Shown here piece by piece: positions 6,270 through 13,583 of a stretch of 16,276 bases of DNA. Both the position numbers and the translations under genes were made by a program. This stretch comes from Chryseobacterium gleum. Its GTDB lineage: Bacteria > Bacteroidota > Bacteroidia > Flavobacteriales_D > Crocinitomicaceae. The notes below the pieces were generated by a model. It made no database searches. It saw only the letters and a program-made list of their open reading frames with translations, and was not told where the DNA came from. The stretch spans positions 1 through 16,276 of the forward strand of contig CALPSU020000021.1 of NCBI GenBank assembly GCA_943326315.2, read 5' to 3'. The stretch's first letter is position 1; every line of letters begins with the position of its first letter.

Positions 6270-7949
6270 TTAATTTAAATTTTTTAATTCTTGAATTCGC
6301 ATAGTTTTTCCTTGTGAACGAATATTTTTTGCTGTTTCGGTATAGTATTGATGAATGTTCTCTAAATAATTAAGTTGGTATTCTACCCATTCATTTTCAG
6401 TCATTATTTTTCCGAAATTTTCATTCTCAATTCTAAGTTTTTTCGAAACAGCATAATAATCCGCTCTACCAAAATAATCATGATCAGCGTCACACATAAT
6501 CTGCTCTAATAGTGTTTTAGGTCTCTTATTATCATGTTGAGTAGCTTCAATTATTTTTATTACGGTTTCAATTTGCTCTTCTGAATATCCAAATTTCGGC
6601 AAATTTAATTTAGCGAAATTTATTGCAAAACATTCATTGTTTAATGATTGAACAATATATCCGGAATCGTGATATAAGACAGCAGTTCTTAAAAGCATCA
6701 TTTCTTCTTCATTTAAACCTTCTAATTTAGCAAATCGTATAGCCGATTTTTCAACATTCAAAGTGTGTGCTATATCGTGATAAACTACTTCTTCAGGAAG
6801 AGAAGATTTTAGTCTGTTCAATAAATCTTTTCTCATGTGATCAAAATCTACATTAGATAGTTGACACAAATTCCTAATTTCAACATTTGCAATTTTTCCT
6901 TCGTTATATAAACTGTATTCGTTTTTTAATTTTTCAACAGTAAACATGTTTATCTTCCCACCTCGTTTTTTAATTTCAATTTGACCTAAAGGCTCTATTT
7001 TGAAATAATTACTTATGTTTTCTGCAATTGTATTTGTAATAGTAATTGTATTTGATGAAGAGATTTGTTCTGCTCTTGAAGCTATATTTACAGTGTCACC
7101 CCAAACATCAAAACTTATTTTTTCAGTTCCAATAATTCCTGCAACTAGAGGTCCCATATGAATCCCAATTCGAATTTCCCAAAAATCTTGTTGCATAGCT
7201 TCGGCAACAGATTTTTCATTGGTCATAAAGTTTCTAATTTCTATTGCAGCCAAACATGCTCGAATTGCAGGTTCGTTATTTTGTTCAGTAACTCCACCAA
7301 TTACCATGTATGAATCTCCTATTGTTTTGATTTTCTCTAATTTATATCGGTTAATTATTTCATCAAATTGTGTGAAGAAATATTCTAATTTTTTTAGTAA
7401 TTGAAGTGGATTGATTTGACTTGCTTTTTTAGAGAATTTTACAAAGTCAGTAAATAGAACAACACCATTTTCAACTCTTTTCGGAGAGAATTTACCATAT
7501 TTATTTAAATCATCGAGTACTTTTACAGGAAAGATATTAGTTAGAAGTTGATTAATTCTTTGATCTTTATAAAAGAGGGTTTTATAGACTTCTATTTTAG
7601 CAAGAATAAGATTAGGGTTAAATGGCTTTGTGATATAGTCAATAGCACCTTCATTTAGCCCTTTTACCATTTTAACACCAACGTATGAACTTTTTGTAAT
7701 CGCAATAATATAAATATTTTTAATAATACTTAACGATTTAATTTCAATAAAGTCATTTAAGCCTTTGAATGAAAGGCTGTCTACATCCATTAATAATATG
7801 CCAATTTCTTTTTTAGATAAAATAGGTAAAGCTTCTGAAATTGAATTAACAAAAAGTAAATTATTTCCATTCCCACTTAAAATTTCTTTTAATCCGTTTT
7901 TAATCTTTTCATCATTATCGATAACTAATAAATTGATGAATCTTTCCAT
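6270..7949 (-). CDS. REC + class III adenylate cyclase + HD-domain signalling protein
   Basis: 559 residues, soluble, with three domains. Residues 1-125 form a receiver domain with a candidate phosphoacceptor Asp55 (LLMDVD), Thr85 and switch Lys108 (TKPF); the usual acidic pair is D11-N12 rather than Asp-Asp. Residues about 150-345 form a class III nucleotidyl cyclase: metal Asp168 (LFTDF) and Asp212 (TIGDSYM), purine-selecting Lys208 and Asp281 as in adenylate cyclases (guanylate cyclases have Glu and Cys), and transition-state Asn288 and Arg292 (WGDTVNIASR). The product is therefore predicted to be cAMP. Residues about 385-500 form an HD phosphohydrolase-like domain with HDIAH (391-395), His427-Asp428 (YHDSG) and DAD (487-489), so metal ligands look complete; its substrate is unknown. 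The gene is first in an operon with the cobalamin adenosyltransferase. The gap upstream (7950-8150) contains no clear promoter. Confidence 0.9.
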   Translation of the reverse strand: MERFINLLVIDNDEKIKNGLKEILSGNGNNLLFVNSISEALPILSKKEIGILLMDVDSLSFKGLNDFIEIKSLSIIKNIYIIAITKSSYVGVKMVKGLNEGAIDYITKPFNPNLILAKIEVYKTLFYKDQRINQLLTNIFPVKVLDDLNKYGKFSPKRVENGVVLFTDFVKFSKKASQINPLQLLKKLEYFFTQFDEIINRYKLEKIKTIGDSYMVIGGVTEQNNEPAIRACLAAIEIRNFMTNEKSVAEAMQQDFWEIRIGIHMGPLVAGIIGTEKISFDVWGDTVNIASRAEQISSSNTITITNTIAENISNYFKIEPLGQIEIKKRGGKINMFTVEKLKNEYSLYNEGKIANVEIRNLCQLSNVDFDHMRKDLLNRLKSSLPEEVVYHDIAHTLNVEKSAIRFAKLEGLNEEEMMLLRTAVLYHDSGYIVQSLNNECFAINFAKLNLPKFGYSEEQIETVIKIIEATQHDNKRPKTLLEQIMCDADHDYFGRADYYAVSKKLRIENENFGKIMTENEWVEYQLNYLENIHQYYTETAKNIRSQGKTMRIQELKNLN

Positions 7950-8150
7950 TTTTTCTGTTTTATTAGGGAAAGATAGTAATTAGGTGCAATAAAATCAATT
8001 TTATATCCAATGACATTTCAATTTGTTCAATTTAAAACTATAAAATATACTTAACTAAAATGTTTTCTTAGTCTTTTCATATTTTTGTAAATATTCTTAA
8101 AAGCGGATGAAAATTTTTGCAGTAGTATTAATTTACTTTTTTTAATTAAT

Positions 8151-10388
8151 TTATTTTAGTAAGTTTTTCAGTCTAATAAGAGAGTTTTTATTTTGACGGC
8201 TCCTAAATGCTCTTTCAATTTTTTGTTTTTCATTTTTTGTTAGATGCCATGACAATGAAATTCGGTCATTTTTGTTTTCTCTTAAATTAAAAGTAACCAA
8301 GTCAATTGGACATTTGAAATTATTTACAGCAATTTTCAATAATTCTTCTTGATCAAAATCTTGAGTTTTGGCGAAGTTTTGGTATAGATTTCCAAATGGT
8401 AGTGTAACTTTATTTAAAAGTGAAACTTTATTATACGTTTCTTTATTAAGTATTTTTTTTGTGTCTCTAATTTGAAGAATAATAACTCCAGATGTATTCT
8501 CATTTATCCAATCTTTCATTGTATTTAATAGCTCAATCATCGCTTTTGATCCATAATTATCTCTTAATCCTGCGTCCATTAATTGTACTCCTGGATTTGT
8601 CGGCATAGTTACCATCGGAAGAACAAATGGAAAGGTTGCCTGTGTTCTAATCACGGTTGAAAAACGAATATTATTTGGTCTATTTGTTTTAAAGAAATTT
8701 TGATAATCAATATTTTCATAAGAATTTACTGAGAAGTTTGGTCCTCCAGTTGATGCTGTTAAGAAAAGTAATGATTGAGAAGAGATTAATAGTCTTCGGC
8801 CGTCATTTACTATTGTAGGGCTAAATATTATTATTGGAATTGAACCATTTGCTTCATATTTTTTATAATAACCTAATGTATGATCTAAAGAATTTTCTGT
8901 TATTTCATGAAGTTGTTGTTCAAATGCATAACCTCTATCTTGCGTGTAGCTATTTCGATTGATTTTAACACTTTGGTATCTGAATAATAAATCATTTGTT
9001 GATAAAGAGAAGGCTAATTTATTTAATAAATCTTTTGAAATATTTTCCCTATAATTTCCAGCGTATAGATTTCTTAATTCCCCTTTTTTGTAACGTAATA
9101 ATGTTTCTCTCCAATAAGAGGCACCAACCATTCCTCCTGATGCTCCTGTCATTAGATGAAGGTGTTTGTTTAAGTTACCTTTTAAGTATTCATCAGATTT
9201 TTGCAAAACGGTATATGTCCATAATGCGCTTCTAGAACCACCACCTGATGAATTTGATATAATTAATTTTGGTTTGTCTTCTCCTGTTTCAATTTTCCAA
9301 TTGTTTAATATTTTTAGATACGCTTGTTTAGTCTTTATGACTTCAGTAGGATCTTGTTTTTGTATTTCATCAAGAGAGTATTTATGTTTATTTTCATTTT
9401 TATAAGACAAGCCATAAGCATAATTTTTGTATGTAAATAACTCTGAGTGAGTGCTTAGGTAGTCCATTGATAAAATAATAAGAAACACTAATGGATACGT
9501 CCATCTATGAAACCAAGATAGCATTGCGCTAAAGAGCATGAGTATTACTGTTAGAAGGAGTACGATGCTCATTGCAGCTGGAATTTCAAAAAGTTTATAA
9601 TTTCTAAAAAAACCTAATGCAAAAAGAGATATGATTGTTATTATTTCAAAAACCGAAGTGTTTACTTTGTTAGAGTTAAAAACTTTTTGTTTTAATTCTT
9701 CATCTAAATGTTTAACACTTCTACTGCTGTAGAGCTTTAAATTTTTACCAATATATATGTAGTTTTTTTCAACTTTATATTGAAAAAAGTCATACCAATT
9801 TTCTTTTTTATGTAAAAAAGAGTGTTTTTTATTTGTGAAACTTTCTTCAGAAGATGAAGAGTCGGATATGATTTGTTTTTTTGGAAAGAAATATAATAAT
9901 GAAAGCAACATAAAAAAGCTCACACCCCCAATAAAAGATAATATATAAATGATTATATCAGAAGTTAAGGCAAATTCTTCATTTATTTGAAAGTTTGAAA
10001 ATTTGTATATAAAAATAATTCCAAAAAGTATTGGTATTATTGAGTTGTTTAAGCAGAATTTTAGGAAAGGTTTTTTTACTACTAATAAGAAAGGATAATG
10101 AGGTCCAATTTTAATATAACTATACGTGTTAAAACCCATGGTAAAACCACCAATAGAAAATCCTATAAAAAAAAATGCAACACCTGAAACTTCACCTAAA
10201 TATTCAGGAGAAAAAAAGAGATATGGTATGCCATATGCTGATCCGAATTTATCTGTGACAATTAAAAATAGTAAAAGCCAATAAAAAAGTGCTAGTAAAT
10301 TATATTTCACATGACCAACTAACAATTGAATTGGAAAAAAAGATCTAAAAAAATTAATAATTGAAATACTATTCCCTTTTTCTGCCAT
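8151..10388 (-). CDS. Membrane-anchored patatin-like phospholipase
   Basis: 745 residues with an N-terminal membrane region and a C-terminal lipase domain. Seven likely transmembrane helices lie near residues 25-45, 66-88, 108-128, 144-167, 247-264, 268-290 and 296-312, with a polar stretch at about 170-245. The patatin core starts near 373: oxyanion loop SGGGSRS (381-387), nucleophile elbow GASGG (415-419, Ser417), and the dyad aspartate Asp605 in MDAGLRDNYG, where the commoner motif is DGG. The domain should hydrolyse acyl esters of phospholipids or other lipids near the inner membrane. The long polytopic N-terminus is unlike simple patatins and its function is unknown. It is last in an operon behind the thioesterase and ureohydrolase genes, 6 bases after the latter's stop. 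Patatin assignment is firm; substrate and topology are inferred. Confidence 0.85.
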   Translation of the reverse strand: MAEKGNSISIINFFRSFFPIQLLVGHVKYNLLALFYWLLLFLIVTDKFGSAYGIPYLFFSPEYLGEVSGVAFFFIGFSIGGFTMGFNTYSYIKIGPHYPFLLVVKKPFLKFCLNNSIIPILFGIIFIYKFSNFQINEEFALTSDIIIYILSFIGGVSFFMLLSLLYFFPKKQIISDSSSSEESFTNKKHSFLHKKENWYDFFQYKVEKNYIYIGKNLKLYSSRSVKHLDEELKQKVFNSNKVNTSVFEIITIISLFALGFFRNYKLFEIPAAMSIVLLLTVILMLFSAMLSWFHRWTYPLVFLIILSMDYLSTHSELFTYKNYAYGLSYKNENKHKYSLDEIQKQDPTEVIKTKQAYLKILNNWKIETGEDKPKLIISNSSGGGSRSALWTYTVLQKSDEYLKGNLNKHLHLMTGASGGMVGASYWRETLLRYKKGELRNLYAGNYRENISKDLLNKLAFSLSTNDLLFRYQSVKINRNSYTQDRGYAFEQQLHEITENSLDHTLGYYKKYEANGSIPIIIFSPTIVNDGRRLLISSQSLLFLTASTGGPNFSVNSYENIDYQNFFKTNRPNNIRFSTVIRTQATFPFVLPMVTMPTNPGVQLMDAGLRDNYGSKAMIELLNTMKDWINENTSGVIILQIRDTKKILNKETYNKVSLLNKVTLPFGNLYQNFAKTQDFDQEELLKIAVNNFKCPIDLVTFNLRENKNDRISLSWHLTKNEKQKIERAFRSRQNKNSLIRLKNLLK

Positions 10389-10394
10389 ATGATT

Positions 10395-11384
10395 TTATGC
10401 TATTTTTTTTGTTTTATTATTTTCTTTAATAAAATCTACGACTAAATATGAAAGTGTTTTTCCTAAAATTTTATCATCAAAAATAGAAGTTGGAGACCCT
10501 TCTGGTAAATGAAGATATAAAATGTTTTTCTGTTTTGCTAATTCTCTTAAATAAGTTCGAACATTTTCAATTGAAAATCCACTAGGGGTGAAAGCGGATG
10601 TTGGCATCATTGCTATACAGTCAAGATCAATTTCAACTCCTAAAGGGGTCTCACTTGTTCTTTTAATTAATTCAGATAAATCTAAATTTAAATCTTTTGT
10701 TTTGTCTAAATAATCTTCAAAAAAAGTATAGTGAAACTTATTTTGATCTAAATATTCATAAATTGACTCACTGTTATATTGTTGATGTAAACCAAAAACA
10801 GTGTATTGATTTATATATCCATCTTTCTTAGCGTAAGAAAATGGATTCCCACTATGTCTCCCTTCTATAGGTCTGCAATCAGCGTGTGGATCTAAATTAA
10901 CAACATCGATGGGCTTGTTATTTAGTGTAAAAACTGATTTTATTATTGGATATGCATTATTGTGACCACCACCTATGATTATAGGTATTTTACCTGCAAG
11001 AATAATAGGATTTAGGATGTTAAAAATGAATTGATCTAAAATCTCAATCTTAGATTTTCCGTCTGGTACATCGATGAAATCAATTTCTTGAGAAACTTCT
11101 CCAAGTATACAAATGTTCGACCCAATAAGGAATCTATTTGATTGATTGTTTAAGAATCTATTTAAAAAAGATTTGAATGCATTTTTAGAGCCCGGCAGTC
11201 CTGAATTTGTTTGGGGCCCTATATCTTCTGATATTCCTAGTATTACATATTTACATTTCGTATCATTGAAATCATAACATATTTTTTCTCCAAGTTTTGT
11301 TTCACCTTTTCGTTTGTTAATTAATGGGGAAATAATAGATTCTGAATATTTATTGAATGAAAAAGGGAATATGTTAGTTTTCAT
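10395..11384 (-). CDS. Arginase/formimidoylglutamase-family ureohydrolase
   Basis: 329 residues of the ureohydrolase fold (arginase, agmatinase, formimidoylglutamase), which use a two-manganese centre to hydrolyse guanidino or formimino groups. All six metal ligands can be placed: His141 (GGGHNN), Asp165, His167 and Asp169 (DPHAD), Asp253 and Asp255 (EIDLDC). EGRHSGNPFSYA (174-185) and the MPTSAFTPSGFS segment (260-271) resemble the Bacteroidota proteins annotated formimidoylglutamase (HutG) more than arginase or agmatinase. No histidine-utilisation gene (hutH, hutU, hutI) is in the window, so the substrate is uncertain. The ATG at 11384 overlaps the 3' end of the thioesterase gene by 11 bases, and the patatin gene follows after 6 bases: a tight operon. 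Confidence 0.85.
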   Translation of the reverse strand: MKTNIFPFSFNKYSESIISPLINKRKGETKLGEKICYDFNDTKCKYVILGISEDIGPQTNSGLPGSKNAFKSFLNRFLNNQSNRFLIGSNICILGEVSQEIDFIDVPDGKSKIEILDQFIFNILNPIILAGKIPIIIGGGHNNAYPIIKSVFTLNNKPIDVVNLDPHADCRPIEGRHSGNPFSYAKKDGYINQYTVFGLHQQYNSESIYEYLDQNKFHYTFFEDYLDKTKDLNLDLSELIKRTSETPLGVEIDLDCIAMMPTSAFTPSGFSIENVRTYLRELAKQKNILYLHLPEGSPTSIFDDKILGKTLSYLVVDFIKENNKTKKIA

Positions 11385-11790
11385 ATTTTTTTAATAAAGT
11401 CAAGAAAGTACTTGGTGGTGTTATAGGTTTCATTGTTAATTTTGAAACAAAAACAAGAGTTGTTTTCGCAGCAGAAATTTTAACATTCTGATTGTTTTTT
11501 ATTTCATATTCAAAAAAAATACGACACCCTTTAATTAATATTATATTCGTAGTAATTGTTAATTCATCATCGTAAAAGGCAGGCATGTAGTAGTTTACGT
11601 GAAATTCTGAAACTGGTAACATTATACCATTTTCCTCCATTTCTTTATAACTTAATCCAATTTCTCTTAGAGCCTCTACTCTTCCAACTTCAAAGTATTG
11701 AGCGTAATTACCATAATAACAATATCCCATTTGATCCGTTTCACTATAACGAACTCTAAGTTTAATCGAGTGTGAAAAATTAGTTTGCAT
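11374..11790 (-). CDS. Acyl-CoA thioesterase, YbgC/4HBT hotdog family
   Basis: 138 residues from ATG 11790. The hotdog-fold thioesterase signature is clear: RVRYSETDQMGYCYYGNYAQ (12-31) with the catalytic Asp19, followed by FEVGR (33-37) and a VNYYMPAFYDDEL segment (65-77) typical of 4-hydroxybenzoyl-CoA thioesterase/YbgC proteins. Such enzymes hydrolyse acyl-CoA thioesters in the cytoplasm; chain preference is unknown. A TTG codon at 11832 would extend the protein by 14 residues (including IIFDSNKCRNYKK), but family members begin just before the first strand and the likely promoter at 11820-11827 lies between the two, so ATG 11790 is chosen. First gene of the operon with the ureohydrolase (11-base overlap) and patatin lipase. 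Confidence 0.88.
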   Translation of the reverse strand: MQTNFSHSIKLRVRYSETDQMGYCYYGNYAQYFEVGRVEALREIGLSYKEMEENGIMLPVSEFHVNYYMPAFYDDELTITTNIILIKGCRIFFEYEIKNNQNVKISAAKTTLVFVSKLTMKPITPPSTFLTLLKKYEN

Positions 11791-11819
11791 TTTTTTATAA
11801 TTCCTACATTTATTTGAAT

Positions 11820-11827
11820 CAAAAATA
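11820..11827 (-). promoter_or_regulatory. Candidate -7 element for the thioesterase-ureohydrolase-patatin operon
   Basis: On the minus strand this reads TATTTTTG, a perfect TAnnTTTG. The start of transcription would fall about 23 bases before the ATG at 11790. No TTG is found at the expected -33 distance, so support is partial. Confidence 0.4.
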
Positions 11828-12010
11828 ATCAAAATAGTTATGTCTTTTTCGTGTTTTTATTTTTTATTAAAAGTCAAAAAAAAATATTGTATTTATTTTC
11901 AATTGTTTAGTTCGTTGTAATTAAATTATTATTTATCAACTGTAAAAGATTTTTATAAATCAATAGCTAATCGATTTTTTTTTTAACTTTTTTATGTAAA
12001 TATTTGTATT

Positions 12011-12056
12011 CTGAAAAAAACAGGACTTAATATAGCTAAACACTAAGTGTTTTCAG
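12011..12056. repeat. Nested inverted repeat upstream of dnaA
   Basis: Outer arms CTGAAAA (12011-12017) and TTTTCAG (12050-12056) are exact reverse complements, and an inner palindrome AAACACT-A-AGTGTTT occupies 12038-12052. The two pairings share 12050-12052 and so exclude each other. The repeat lies 60-105 bases before the dnaA start and could be an operator or alternative leader structure; function is unknown. Confidence 0.4.
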
Positions 12057-12115
12057 TAAATTAAAGTTTTGAACAAATAATAATAATAACTAATTTACAA
12101 AAAAGGTTAATTTCA

Positions 12116-13546
12116 ATGAGCAATAGTCATGATACCGCATGGAATGCATGTTTAAAAGTTATTAAAGATAACATTTCATTACAAGCGTTTAAAACTTGGT
12201 TCGAACCTATCATTCCGATTAGGTTAGAAGATAATGTTTTAACAATTCAAGTTCCTTCTCATTTTTTTTATGAATGGTTAGAAGAGAACTACATTACTTT
12301 GTTAAAGAAAGTTATTCAGAAAGAATTGGGTAATGAAAGTAGATTGGAATATAGTATTGTAATGGAGAATAATACAACAAATTCTACACCTTACACTGTT
12401 AGGCTTCCAGCTTTAAATAAAAAAGAGTTAAGAAACGCTCCGGTTTCAATGCCTCTGAATATGAATGAGAATCAAATAAGAAATCCATTCATTATTCCAG
12501 GTTTGAAAAAAGTGAATGTTGAGTCTAATTTGAATCCATCTTATTCATTCGATAATTTCGTTGAGGGTGATTGTAATCGTTTAGCTAGAGCTTCTGGTTT
12601 TGCTGTTGCTAATAAACCTGGTGGAACTGCTTTTAATCCGTTGTTAATTTATGGTGCTGTTGGTTTGGGTAAAACTCATTTAGCTCAAGCAATTGGTATT
12701 TCTATTAAGAATCAATTTCCAAATAAAACTGTTCTTTACGTTGCGTCAGAGAAATTTGCTCACCAGTTTATTGATGCAATAAAAAATCAATCGACAAATG
12801 ATTTTATTCATTTCTATCAAATGATAGATGTATTGATTATCGATGATGTACAATTCTTCTCTGGAAAAGAAAAGACACAAGATGTATTCTTCCATATTTT
12901 CAATCATTTACATCAAAATGGAAAGCAGATTATTTTAACTTCTGATAAACCACCTGTAGAAATGCAAGGTATGGAGCAACGTTTGTTGTCTCGATTTAAA
13001 TGGGGTTTGTCAGCTGATTTGAGTGCTCCGGAATTGGAAACTAGAATAGCAATTTTAGAGAAGAAAATGTATGGTAACGGTATTGAATTACCAAAAGATG
13101 TTGTTGAATATTTAGCGTATAGTATAAATACGAATGTACGTGAAATGGAAGGGGCATTAAATACTCTCCTTGCTCAAGCATCCTTGAATAAAAAAGCTAT
13201 TACAATTGAGCTTGCTAAACAAATGGTAGATAAATTTGTTAAGAATACTGCACGTGAAGTTTCTATTGAATATATTCAAAAAGTAGTTTGTGATTATTTC
13301 GATTTAGCTCTTGAAATATTGAAATCAAAAACACGTAAACGTGAGGTTGTTCAAGCAAGACAAATTGCTATGTATTTTTCTAAAAGAATGACGAAATCTT
13401 CTTTAGCTAATATTGGAGCTCATTGTGGTGGTAAGGATCATGCAACTGTTCTTCATGCATGTAGAACGGTAACCAATTTGGCTGAGACAGATAAGCAATT
13501 TAAGGTTTATTTAGCTGACTTAGAAAAGAAGTTAACTATTCAATAA
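12116..13546 (+). CDS. dnaA: Chromosomal replication initiator protein DnaA
   Basis: 476 residues. Binds DnaA boxes at oriC, melts the origin and loads the replicative helicase. Domain I (about 1-85) starts HDTAWNACLKVIKDNISLQAF with the conserved KTWFEPI (26-32). Domain II is a short linker. The AAA+ domain has Walker A GAVGLGKT (180-187), Walker B IIDDVQFF (241-248), sensor I ILTSD (273-277) and the box VII arginines in RLLSRFKWGL (289-298). Domain IV (about 380-476) has ARQIAMYF (414-421) and the DnaA signature DHATVLHA (441-448) that reads the box. Walker A has Ala at position 181 where Gly is usual; this should still bind ATP. Length and order are normal. The gene stands alone on its strand, with a clean terminator 9 bases after the stop. 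Confidence 0.98.
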   Translation: MSNSHDTAWNACLKVIKDNISLQAFKTWFEPIIPIRLEDNVLTIQVPSHFFYEWLEENYITLLKKVIQKELGNESRLEYSIVMENNTTNSTPYTVRLPALNKKELRNAPVSMPLNMNENQIRNPFIIPGLKKVNVESNLNPSYSFDNFVEGDCNRLARASGFAVANKPGGTAFNPLLIYGAVGLGKTHLAQAIGISIKNQFPNKTVLYVASEKFAHQFIDAIKNQSTNDFIHFYQMIDVLIIDDVQFFSGKEKTQDVFFHIFNHLHQNGKQIILTSDKPPVEMQGMEQRLLSRFKWGLSADLSAPELETRIAILEKKMYGNGIELPKDVVEYLAYSINTNVREMEGALNTLLAQASLNKKAITIELAKQMVDKFVKNTAREVSIEYIQKVVCDYFDLALEILKSKTRKREVVQARQIAMYFSKRMTKSSLANIGAHCGGKDHATVLHACRTVTNLAETDKQFKVYLADLEKKLTIQ

Positions 13547-13554
13547 ATAATTTT

Positions 13555-13581
13555 AAAGCCGTCAATAGACGGCTTTTTTTT
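13555..13581 (+). terminator. Rho-independent terminator of dnaA
   Basis: Perfect 9-bp stem AAAGCCGTC (13555-13563) and GACGGCTTT (13568-13576) with an AATA loop, continuing into T residues to 13581. It lies between the convergent dnaA and SpoIID/LytB genes and may also slow transcription from the minus strand, though the minus-side T run is weak. Confidence 0.92.
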
Positions 13582-13583
13582 GA

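Larger units (their letters stand above)
11791..12115. other. 325-base AT-rich intergenic region between the thioesterase operon and dnaA
   Basis: This divergent region contains the candidate minus-strand -7 element at 11820-11827 and a nested inverted repeat at 12011-12056. I see no exact TAnnTTTG on the plus strand for dnaA; the nearest forms are AATATTTG (11999-12006) and AAGTTTTG (12064-12071), each one base off. No consensus DnaA box (TTATNCACA) is visible on either strand; TTATCAACT near 11933 is a weak resemblance. No small ORF here looks convincing. The leader directly before dnaA is A-rich. Whether it contains an origin cannot be decided by eye. Confidence 0.6.

Noticed and set aside
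7996..8003. TAAAATTG on the minus strand as the cyclase -7 element
   Set aside because: One mismatch from TAnnTTTG, and the nearest TTG elements are 15 and 24 bases away, outside the accepted spacing.
8051..8080. Nine-codon minus-strand ORF (MKRLRKHFS) ahead of the cyclase gene as a leader peptide
   Set aside because: Very short, about 100 bases before the gene, with no hairpin or stalling signal; chance occurrence is likely.
11791..11832. N-terminal extension of the thioesterase from TTG 11832
   Set aside because: It would add 14 residues not seen in the family and would start upstream of the likely promoter element.
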